Source: JAAZXR01 sp040265175 (lineage in GTDB: Bacteria; Myxococcota_A; Polyangia; Nannocystales; Nannocystaceae). Taken from it: a stretch of DNA of 5,474 bases. The translations under genes were made by a program, and so were the position numbers. The number at the start of each line of letters is the position of its first letter. Position 1 is the stretch's first letter. The notes beneath the pieces were generated by a model that had not been told where the DNA came from, searched no databases, and worked only from the letters and a program-made list of their open reading frames with translations. The stretch is from contig JBDQGY010000258.1 of assembly GCA_040265175.1 (NCBI GenBank), forward strand, positions 1 to 5,474. The letters run 5' to 3'. Positions 1 through 5,363 of the stretch are shown here, piece after piece.

Positions 1-1
1 A

Positions 2-142
2 GAGCTGGCGCGCAACCTCGAAGCCGCAGGTCGTGCCGATTTGGCCGAGGAGATCGCTTCTGACGCGCTGAGCCGAGGCGTGACTCCCACTGAGCTTGGG
101 ACCCCCCCCATCCCTGCAAAGGCACCTCATGTCTCCGACTGA
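2..142 (+). CDS. 3' end of an unidentified gene (partial)
   Basis: An open frame enters from the left edge and ends at TGA 140-142, giving 46 residues that begin ELARNLEAAGRADLAEEIAS and end APHVSD. The first 30 or so residues look helical and charged, rich in Ala, Glu, Leu and Arg. The last 15 are proline-rich and probably a disordered tail. I do not recognise the family. The frame is supported by its overlap with the downstream phosphatase: the ATG at 129 lies inside its last codons, a 14-base overlap typical of translationally coupled genes. A run of eight C (102-109) sits in the coding frame near the end. A one-base deletion there would join this frame to that of the phosphatase, so the exact C-terminus depends on that run being read correctly. 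Confidence 0.55.
   Translation, partial: ELARNLEAAGRADLAEEIASDALSRGVTPTELGTPPIPAKAPHVSD
118..122 (+). promoter_or_regulatory. ribosome binding site of the CysQ-like phosphatase gene
   Basis: AAAGG lies 6 bases before the ATG at 129, inside the end of the preceding gene. It supports ATG 129 over the earlier TTG at 96, and over the internal ATG at 162, which would remove part of the first helix. Confidence 0.5.
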
Positions 143-989
143 AGCTCGACACGAGGCCGCCATGACCATCGCCGTGGAGGCTGGCGCCCACGCCCTCGCG
201 TGGCAGCGAGGGGAGCACGGCTCGTTGTTGGTGCAACAAAAGCCCGAGGGAGCCGGTCCCGTCACCATGGCAGACCAAGAGACTGAGGCGCTCATCGTCC
301 ATCGAATTCGGGAACGCTTCCCCTCCGATTGCATCGTCGGAGAAGAGAGCGGCCATCACGAAGGTCGCCCCTCCGCGCGAAGATGGCTCATCGATCCCAT
401 CGATGGCACCCGCGACTTCGCGGCGGGGGGATCCGATTGGGCGGTTCACATTGGCCTTTGTGAGGGCGACACGGTGACCATGGGCGTGGTCTTTCAGCCC
501 CGCGCGGCGCAGCTCACCTGGGGAGTGCTGGCGGGGACTCCCCGCGCGGGCATCGTCGACGGCCATGGCGAGGAGTCTCGCGCCCAGGCCCTGCGAGCCG
601 CCGCACCCGAGATGCGATCACCGAGGGTTGTAATCAGCCACATCGGGCGGAGCCGTGGCTCCGAAAAAATAGTCACCAAGCTCCTCGGATCAACCCATCA
701 GCCGCTGCGCGCAGGAAGCACGGGCATAAAACTCTCCATGCTCGCTCGGAATCTGGCCGACATCTACGTGTATGCCGAGCCAAAAACCAGGGTGTGGGAC
801 ACCTGCGCGCCGATGGCTGCTCTACTCGCGGTGGGAGGGGTGGTCACCGACCTTCGAGGGTGCCCGCTCGCACACGACGACCCCGACGCACCGCATCTCC
901 GCGGCATCTTGGCCGGGCGAACCGCCGGAGCGCACGCGTGGGCGCTCAAGCGGGTCCTCCGCGGGGCGTCGCCCTCCCCGTGGCCCTAG
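129..989 (+). CDS. cysQ: inositol monophosphatase-superfamily phosphatase, CysQ/BPNT1-like
   Basis: 286 residues, full length for the superfamily. Metal-binding and catalytic motifs are all present: VTMAD (D49), GEESG (71-75, E72/E73), LIDPIDGT (87-94, D89 and D92), and WDTCAP (223-228, D224) followed by AVGGVVTDLRG. These are the residues that hold the Mg ions in Li-sensitive phosphatases. The phrase WDTCAP plus a GG-x-x-TD-x-x-G segment is close to the 3'(2'),5'-bisphosphate nucleotidases, which turn PAP into AMP and phosphate during sulfate assimilation. The GSTGIK segment (196-201) fits the same branch. Inositol-1-phosphate or histidinol-phosphate phosphatase activity cannot be excluded from motifs alone. 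No signal peptide or membrane segment is seen, so it is cytosolic. ATG 129 is chosen for its ribosome binding site and the coupling to the upstream gene. No sulfate-assimilation gene is visible in the window to confirm the role. The superfamily call is firm; the subfamily is moderate. Confidence 0.9.
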   Translation: MSPTEARHEAAMTIAVEAGAHALAWQRGEHGSLLVQQKPEGAGPVTMADQETEALIVHRIRERFPSDCIVGEESGHHEGRPSARRWLIDPIDGTRDFAAGGSDWAVHIGLCEGDTVTMGVVFQPRAAQLTWGVLAGTPRAGIVDGHGEESRAQALRAAAPEMRSPRVVISHIGRSRGSEKIVTKLLGSTHQPLRAGSTGIKLSMLARNLADIYVYAEPKTRVWDTCAPMAALLAVGGVVTDLRGCPLAHDDPDAPHLRGILAGRTAGAHAWALKRVLRGASPSPWP

Positions 990-2365
990 TTGCCAGAGAT
1001 CGTCATCTGATCGACGCGGAAAGAGGGGGCGGCCACCGAGGTCTTAAACTCTAGATCGTTTGCGATCGCCACGATCCCTTTGAGGATCTCATCAAGATTC
1101 CGCGAGATCGTGATCTCCCCCACTGGGGTCGTGAGCTCTCCCGCCTCGATCAAAAACCCTCCGGCGCCCCGCGAGAAGTTCCCCGTCATGGCGTCGAAAC
1201 CGAACCCCATCATATTGGTCACGTAGAGCCCCTTGTCGATCCCCTTCAGCAACGAGGCGGGCTTTTGACGCCCCGCCTTCATATAAAAGTTGCTGGATGT
1301 GGGATGGGGGACGCCGCCGCCGCCCGCCGCCGAGCCCGTCGGCTTCATGTCGAGTTTTCGTGCGCTGTAGGTGTCGAGCAAAAATCCGTCCAGCACGCCC
1401 TTGGTCACGATCTTATTCTTCCGGGTGCGACGGCCCTCCGCGTCGTAGGGGCGCGTGCCGGGGCCACGCGGGATCCGGGGGTCGTCGATCACTGTGACCA
1501 GGGGGCTCGCTACCGCGTCCTTGAGGCGCGCGGCCAGGTAGCTCTGCTCACGATAGATGCGATCCCCCATGATGCAGGTGCCTAGCAACCCGAGGATCGT
1601 CCCCGCGGCCTCTTTATCAAACACGACGGGGTAGACGCCCGTGGTCATCTTCTGCGAGCCGATGGCGCGGCACGCACGCGCGGCCGCCTCGCGCCCCACG
1701 GCCTCCGGCGAACCGATCCGATCGAAGTGTCGGCCGCCGCTCCAGTAGTGCCCGTTGCGCTTCTTCCCCCCCTCGTCGTCGGCGACAACGTGGGCCACCA
1801 AGTACTGGTTCGACCCAAAGTTTCGGCCGACGAATCCCCCGGAGGTCGCAAGCACCGAGAATCCGATGGTCCGGCTAAATCCCGCCCCCTCAGACGACGT
1901 GATCCGCCGGTCTTGCTTGAACGCCGCCTTCTCCGCCCGCGTCGCCATGGAGATGGCTCGCTTGGGCCCAATACGCGCGGTCTTCGGATCGTAGAGATCG
2001 AGATCATCCCATGTGCCAGTTTGCTCTCGCGGCGACGGCGGGAGCGCGAGGGGGTCCTCTTCAGAGAACCGCACCATGTCGGCGAGGCTCGCCACAAACG
2101 CCTGCACCGCCTCGACGCCGAGGTCTGTCGTCGCGGACGTCGCCACGCGCCCGTCGTGGACAATTCGCATGCCGATCCCGCGACTGCGAGACTCCTTAAC
2201 GAGGTCGGTCGCGCCTTGTCGAACGTTCACCTCAAGGGACTCGCCTTCGCTCGCAGAGACCTCCGCATGATCGAGGCCGAGCGCAGACGCACACTCCAGC
2301 GCGCGCATCGCCGCTTCCTCAAGGACGTCTAGCCGCGCCTTGGTCGCTCTCGACGGCCCGCTCAT
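986..2365 (-). CDS. pmbA: TldE/PmbA subunit of the TldD/TldE metalloprotease
   Basis: 459 residues, close to the usual length of about 450. The N-terminal domain (about 15-110) has the TldD/PmbA pattern of a variable strand, VRQGATDLVKESRSRGIGMR, then a glycine-bounded hydrophobic segment. The C-terminal domain carries YPVVFDKEAAGTILG (245-259), ASPLVTVIDDPRIPRGPGT (286-304), KPTGSAAGGGG (341-351) and GFGFDAMTGNFSRGAGGFLIE (387-407, seen in pieces), all typical of PmbA. It has no HExxxH, as expected: TldE is the non-catalytic partner that completes the heterodimer with TldD. The complex cleaves unfolded or small peptides; in E. coli it matures microcin B17 and degrades the antitoxin CcdA. The start is ATG 2365, whose ATGA overlaps the TGA of tldD; the frame is open further upstream to 2464, but that stretch lies within tldD and matches nothing. 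The gene converges with the phosphatase gene. No RiPP-like precursor is seen nearby, so a housekeeping peptidase role is more likely. Confidence 0.95.
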   Translation of the reverse strand: MSGPSRATKARLDVLEEAAMRALECASALGLDHAEVSASEGESLEVNVRQGATDLVKESRSRGIGMRIVHDGRVATSATTDLGVEAVQAFVASLADMVRFSEEDPLALPPSPREQTGTWDDLDLYDPKTARIGPKRAISMATRAEKAAFKQDRRITSSEGAGFSRTIGFSVLATSGGFVGRNFGSNQYLVAHVVADDEGGKKRNGHYWSGGRHFDRIGSPEAVGREAAARACRAIGSQKMTTGVYPVVFDKEAAGTILGLLGTCIMGDRIYREQSYLAARLKDAVASPLVTVIDDPRIPRGPGTRPYDAEGRRTRKNKIVTKGVLDGFLLDTYSARKLDMKPTGSAAGGGGVPHPTSSNFYMKAGRQKPASLLKGIDKGLYVTNMMGFGFDAMTGNFSRGAGGFLIEAGELTTPVGEITISRNLDEILKGIVAIANDLEFKTSVAAPSFRVDQMTISGN

Positions 2366-3771
2366 GATCCCACCGCCGTTCCACCCACCGTGAGCTGATC
2401 GAGTTTGACGGTCGGCATCCCCACGCCCACCGGGACGCTCTGCCCGTCCTTGCCGCAGGTCCACATGCCGTCGCTGAGCCTAAAGTCGTTGCCGACCATG
2501 CTCACCGTACCCAGCGCGTCCGGCCCATTCCCGATGAGGTTCGCGCCCTTGAGCGGGGCGGTCACCTTCCCATCTTCAATCAAGTAGCCCTCGGTCAAGG
2601 AGAACACGAAGTCCCCGTTCGAGATGTTGACCTGCCCTCCGCTGAAACGGACGGCGTAGATGCCACGCTTCACGGACCGGATGATGTCCTCGGGCGCGTC
2701 CTCGCCTGCCTCCATATACGTGTTGCTCATGCGCGGCATGGGGACGTGGCGAAAGCTCTGCCGACGGCCGCTGCCCGTGGGCTCCACCCCAAAGTGCTTC
2801 GCGCTGATCTTGTCGTAGAGATAACGACGCAGCTTGCCGTTCACAATGAGGCGATGGGCCGACGGCACCACCCCCTCGTCATCCACGTTAATCGACCCCC
2901 GCTCCCCTCCGATTCGGGGGGCGTCGACCACGGTCACTAGCGGAGACGCGACCGGCTTGCCGATCTGCCCGGTGTAGTTGGAGGTCTCCTTGCGGTTGAA
3001 GTCGGCCTCAAGGCCATGCCCCACCGCCTCGTGCAGCAAGATGCCAGAGTCTCCGTTGGCCAGCACCACGGGCATCGTGCCCGCGGGTGCCTCTCGACTA
3101 TCCAGATTTACGAGCGCCACGCGGGCCGCCTCCTCCCCGTGTGACTCCGGGGAGTGTGCGTCAAAGTACTCAAGACCGAAGCGGCCGCCGCCGCCGCTCG
3201 ATCCCTGCTCGGTGCGTCCCTTGGCGCGCGCCGCCGCCGAGACGCCCATGCGCACCATGGGCTGCTCGTCAAAGACGATGGCACCGTCGCTCGATGCCAC
3301 CAGCACCTCCTTATGAACAGCGGCGAGCGACGCGTCCACGCGCACGATCTTCCGCGATGCCTTGCGGGCAGCTTTGTCTGCCCGCCGCAACAGCGCCACA
3401 CAGTCTGCGCCGTCCATGTCCACCACCTCGAGGGTTGGCCGATACATGGCGCGGATACGGCGACGTTGAACAGAGACCCTCTTGCGCCTGCCCGCTCGCG
3501 CGATTTGGCCGGCGGTGGTGGCCGCGCGGAGCATGGAATCAAGCTCCAGAGATTCAGCGTAGGCGTAGCCAACCGCCTCCCCTTTGACGGCGCGGATCCC
3601 AACGCCAAGATCCACCCCGCCTCCGACAGTCCGCACCCGACCATCCTCCATCACAAATGAGCGTGAACGCCGATACTCGAAGTAGACATCCGCGAAGTCT
3701 GCTCCCCCTTCCAACGCAGCTCGAAGGAGTTTTTTTATGTGTTCGGGCTCCACCTTGGTCGCGCCACGCAT
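2362..3771 (-). CDS. tldD: TldD, catalytic zinc subunit of the TldD/TldE protease
   Basis: 469 residues from ATG 3771; E. coli TldD is slightly longer. The N-terminal domain shows DFADVYFEYRRSRSFVMEDG (25-44) and GGVDLGVGIRAVKGEAVGYA (51-70). The metalloprotease motif HEAVGHGLEADFN (247-259) holds the HExxxH zinc site, H247 and H252, with E248 as the catalytic base. A late cysteine in TCGKDGQ (C439) matches the third zinc ligand of the family. ASPLVTVVDAP (275-285), PTGSGRRQSFRH (331-342) and NGDFVFSLTEGYLIEDGK (385-402) are further TldD hallmarks. The enzyme is cytosolic; with TldE it forms a chamber-like heterodimer that cuts flexible peptides. The frame is open upstream to 4035, but that extension crosses the rpmE terminator and reads as low-complexity Pro/Arg/Gly sequence, so it is rejected. 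No strong Shine-Dalgarno precedes ATG 3771; a GTG six codons later is a weaker alternative. It ends in an ATGA overlap with pmbA, so the two are co-translated. Confidence 0.95.
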   Translation of the reverse strand: MRGATKVEPEHIKKLLRAALEGGADFADVYFEYRRSRSFVMEDGRVRTVGGGVDLGVGIRAVKGEAVGYAYAESLELDSMLRAATTAGQIARAGRRKRVSVQRRRIRAMYRPTLEVVDMDGADCVALLRRADKAARKASRKIVRVDASLAAVHKEVLVASSDGAIVFDEQPMVRMGVSAAARAKGRTEQGSSGGGGRFGLEYFDAHSPESHGEEAARVALVNLDSREAPAGTMPVVLANGDSGILLHEAVGHGLEADFNRKETSNYTGQIGKPVASPLVTVVDAPRIGGERGSINVDDEGVVPSAHRLIVNGKLRRYLYDKISAKHFGVEPTGSGRRQSFRHVPMPRMSNTYMEAGEDAPEDIIRSVKRGIYAVRFSGGQVNISNGDFVFSLTEGYLIEDGKVTAPLKGANLIGNGPDALGTVSMVGNDFRLSDGMWTCGKDGQSVPVGVGMPTVKLDQLTVGGTAVGS

Positions 3772-3826
3772 AAAAGGCGCTTGCGGCGGCCGGGGACGGG
3801 TTCGTTGGTGAGGACGGGTCACCCCA

Positions 3827-3846
3827 GGAGCATAGCCGGATGCTCC
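3827..3846 (-). promoter_or_regulatory. inverted repeat in the tldD leader
   Basis: Perfect 7-base arms GGAGCAT and ATGCTCC flank a 6-base spacer, between the rpmE terminator and the tldD start, 56 bases upstream of its ATG. There is no T-run, so it is not an intrinsic terminator. It could be a leader hairpin or a protein-binding site. A poor -10-like TATGCT falls across the downstream arm with no good -35, so a promoter here is only a guess. Confidence 0.35.
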
Positions 3847-3861
3847 CCCCGCGTACCCACG

Positions 3862-3882
3862 AAAAAAGCGCCCGCAGGCGCT
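3862..3882 (-). terminator. intrinsic terminator after rpmE
   Basis: On the - strand AGCGCC-TGCG-GGCGCT forms a 6-bp GC-rich stem with a 4-base loop, followed directly by an unbroken T-run. It lies 46 bases past the rpmE stop and ends the rpsN-rpmE transcript before tldD. The + strand copy has no T-run after the stem, so it acts in one direction. Confidence 0.85.
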
Positions 3883-3901
3883 CTTGTCGTGGTCGTTTTG
3901 C

Positions 3902-3914
3902 GCCCCTCCGGGGC
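3902..3914 (-). other. short GC hairpin upstream of the rpmE terminator
   Basis: GCCCC and GGGGC arms with a 3-base loop lie between the rpmE stop codon and the main terminator. It has no T-run on either side. It may stabilise the 3' end or help RNA polymerase pause, but it is short enough to occur by chance in GC-rich DNA. Confidence 0.3.
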
Positions 3915-3928
3915 CTGCGGTGACGCCT

Positions 3929-4174
3929 CTACCCCTTGCGAGCGTAGCGTCGCTTGAAGCGATCGATGCGTCCCTCGGAGTCGAGGGTTCGCGCTTGGCC
4001 GGTCCAAAACGGATGGCTCGCGGAGGAGATCTCAAGCTTGATGACGGGCACTTCCTCGCCGTCTACCTCGCGCTTGTCACTCGAAGACATCGTGGAGAAT
4101 CCCGGCCACTCTTCGCCCGTGGACGAATCTAGGAACAGGACCTTCTTGTACTCAGGATGGATTCCTTTGCGCAT
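3929..4174 (-). CDS. rpmE2: 50S ribosomal protein L31, type B (zinc-independent)
   Basis: 81 residues, in the usual range for type B L31. MRKGIHPEYKKVLFLDSSTG at the N-terminus, then SSASHPFWTG (50-59) and DSEGRIDRFKRRY (65-77) match the type B family closely. The protein contains no cysteine at all, so it lacks the CxxC zinc ribbon of type A L31. In many bacteria this form replaces the zinc-binding one when zinc is scarce, often under the regulator Zur; in others it is the only copy. L31 bridges the large and small subunits near the central protuberance. The start is fixed by AAGGAAG (4178-4184), which overlaps the TAA stop of rpsN. The gap to rpsN is 8 bases, so the two are one operon. A terminator follows. 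Confidence 0.95.
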   Translation of the reverse strand: MRKGIHPEYKKVLFLDSSTGEEWPGFSTMSSSDKREVDGEEVPVIKLEISSASHPFWTGQARTLDSEGRIDRFKRRYARKG

Positions 4175-4177
4175 AAT

Positions 4178-4184
4178 CTTCCTT
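4178..4184 (-). promoter_or_regulatory. ribosome binding site of rpmE overlapping the rpsN stop
   Basis: AAGGAAG overlaps two bases of the rpsN TAA (4185-4183) and sits just upstream of the rpmE ATG. Ribosomes ending rpsN would be placed on the rpmE start, which favours matched output of S14 and L31. Confidence 0.65.
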
Positions 4185-4488
4185 ACCAGCTGGACTTGGT
4201 GACGCCTGGGAGGTCGCCACGTAGAGCGAGTTCACGCAGCGCGATACGGCTGAGTCCAAACTTGCGATAGACGGCCCTGCTGCGGCCGGTGAGTTCACAG
4301 CGGCGGGTGAGCCGTGTGGGACATGAATTACGGGGGAGCTTCGCGAGCGCGGCGATGAGCGCATCCTTCTCGTCGGGGTCGACATCTTCACGCTTGATCT
4401 TGGCGCGGAGTTCGGCCCGCTTCGCAGCGTGCTTGGCGATCATCTTCTCGCGCTTTTTGTCGCGCAGAACTTGGGACAGTTTGGCCAT
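4183..4488 (-). CDS. rpsN: 30S ribosomal protein S14, long zinc-independent form
   Basis: 101 residues, the same length as E. coli S14. MAKLSQVLRDKKREKMIAKH begins the family, with KRAELRAKI (23-31), LPRNSCPTRLTRRCELTGRS (51-70), RKFGLSRIALRELALRGDLPG (75-95, in pieces) and the final KSSW. Only two cysteines are present (C56, C64) and neither sits in a CxxC pair, so the zinc ribbon of short S14 is missing and the protein is of the C-minus type. S14 binds the 3' domain of 16S rRNA in the head of the small subunit. It is outside the usual spc operon here, since no L5 or S8 gene is adjacent, and it is paired instead with type B L31. This suggests either a second, zinc-sparing copy or a relocated sole copy. 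GAGGA (4495-4499) lies 6 bases before the ATG. Confidence 0.96.
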   Translation of the reverse strand: MAKLSQVLRDKKREKMIAKHAAKRAELRAKIKREDVDPDEKDALIAALAKLPRNSCPTRLTRRCELTGRSRAVYRKFGLSRIALRELALRGDLPGVTKSSW

Positions 4489-4494
4489 GAAATT

Positions 4495-4499
4495 TCCTC
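4495..4499 (-). promoter_or_regulatory. ribosome binding site of rpsN
   Basis: GAGGA lies 6 bases before the rpsN ATG. It lies 5 bases outside the inverted repeat at 4505-4540, so folding of that repeat could affect access to it. Confidence 0.6.
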
Positions 4500-4504
4500 T
4501 GAAT

Positions 4505-4540
4505 CTGGACGGTTCCCAATAGTCGAGAAAGACCGTCCAG
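4505..4540 (-). promoter_or_regulatory. 9-base inverted repeat in the rpsN leader
   Basis: Perfect arms CTGGACGGT (4505-4513) and ACCGTCCAG (4532-4540) are separated by 18 bases in the 95-bp gap between the pseudouridine synthase stop and rpsN. There is no T-run on either strand, so it is not a standard intrinsic terminator. As RNA it would be a 9-bp stem with a large loop ending 16 bases before the rpsN ATG. It may be a ribosomal-protein autoregulation site, a repressor operator, or an RNA processing or end-forming stem. It does not resemble the AT-rich palindrome expected of a Zur box. Confidence 0.55.
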
Positions 4541-4583
4541 GGGCGCGCAAGCTACACCGACACTTCCAGCGGCGCAAGCCCCG

Positions 4584-5363
4584 TCATCGTCGCCGTCCAG
4601 GGCGCACAGCGGCGACTCGCGCGATATGCGCGCGAAGGCTCTCCACCTCCGTTTGCGTCAACGCCCGGAATTGTCCCTCGCCGAGCCCCTCCGTCCCCAA
4701 ACAGTCGATCGAGACGCGAATAAGCTTCAATACAGGGAAGTCGATCGCGTCGCCCATGCGACGAATCTGGCGATTGAGGCCCTGAACGATCCCGAGCTGT
4801 ACCCACGTGTTGGTCTCCGTGGTGCGGATGGCGAAGGCCTCCGTCGCCGGCAAGGTCTTCACCCCGTCCTCGAGCACGACACCCTCCTTAAGGGTCTTGA
4901 GAGCTTCGGGGGTGAGGATGCCTTGAAACTTCACGTGGTAGACCTTCTCGACCTTCCCGCGCGGATGCGTCAACGCGTCTGACAGCGCGCCGTCGTTGGT
5001 CATCAAGAGCAGCCCGCGAGTGTGATAGTCGAGCCGCCCGACCGGGTAGATACGCTCGCGCACCCCGGACATCAGCGACCGCACAGTGGTGCGCCCCTGA
5101 TCGTCGGTGTGGGGCTCCGCAGAGCACACGACCCCGTCGGGTTTGTGGAGCAGGTAGTAGACCTTGCGCTCTTGCTCGATGCGCCGGCCGTCAACCTCCA
5201 CCTTGTCTCTCTCCGGATCCACGCGGACCCCCTGGGTGCGAACGACCTTCCCGTTCACCGACACGCGGCCCGCGTCGATCATCTCTTCCGCTTTTCGCCG
5301 CGAGGCGATGCCCGCCTCCGCGATGAGTTTTTGGAGCCGCAGCCCTTCGCGCGCTCCACTCAC
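4584..5363 (-). CDS. rluB: RsuA/RluB/RluE/RluF-family rRNA pseudouridine synthase
   Basis: 259 residues. An S4 RNA-binding domain (about 8-65: LRLQKLIAEAGIASRRKAEE and GRVSVNGKVV) is followed by the synthase domain. Motif I is HKPDGVV (73-79). Motif II is PVGRLDYHTRGLLLMTNDG (107-125), with D112 as the catalytic aspartate that attacks the uridine. Motif III is VQGLNRQIRRM (193-203). The enzyme isomerises a uridine in rRNA, probably in the 23S peptidyl-transferase region (U2605 for RluB, U2604 for RluF in E. coli). Motif II favours RluB, while VQGLNRQIRRM is the RluF wording where RluB has EGRNRxVRRM, so the target site is uncertain. The start is GTG 5363, with GAGGA 9 bases upstream and a GTGA overlap with the preceding gene's stop. 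A short basic tail, RPGRRR, ends the protein. The symbol is given for the closest motif II and the likely scpB neighbour. Confidence 0.9.
   Translation of the reverse strand: MSGAREGLRLQKLIAEAGIASRRKAEEMIDAGRVSVNGKVVRTQGVRVDPERDKVEVDGRRIEQERKVYYLLHKPDGVVCSAEPHTDDQGRTTVRSLMSGVRERIYPVGRLDYHTRGLLLMTNDGALSDALTHPRGKVEKVYHVKFQGILTPEALKTLKEGVVLEDGVKTLPATEAFAIRTTETNTWVQLGIVQGLNRQIRRMGDAIDFPVLKLIRVSIDCLGTEGLGEGQFRALTQTEVESLRAHIARVAAVRPGRRR

Noticed and set aside
1727..2332. 201-codon open frame on the + strand, antisense to pmbA
   Set aside because: It lies wholly within pmbA, has no family resemblance or coupled ribosome binding site, and is Arg-rich as expected for a shadow frame in GC-rich DNA.
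2366..2464. 33-codon N-terminal extension of pmbA
   Set aside because: It lies inside tldD and the ATGA overlap at 2362-2365 gives a better start.
3087..3660. Overlapping + and - open frames of 166 to 178 codons inside tldD
   Set aside because: They are shadows of tldD: low-complexity Pro/Arg/Ser sequence with no recognisable domain.
3772..4035. 88-codon N-terminal extension of tldD
   Set aside because: It crosses the rpmE terminator and the end of rpmE, and reads as Pro/Arg/Gly-rich sequence not found in the family.
4505..4540. Intrinsic terminator for the pseudouridine synthase gene
   Set aside because: The inverted repeat has an 18-base loop and no T-run on either strand, so it was listed as an unassigned regulatory element instead.
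4489..4583. Zur box or sigma-70 promoter upstream of rpsN
   Set aside because: No AT-rich palindrome like known Zur sites was seen. TTGCGC with a TAGCTT 17 bases downstream matches the consensus too poorly to call.
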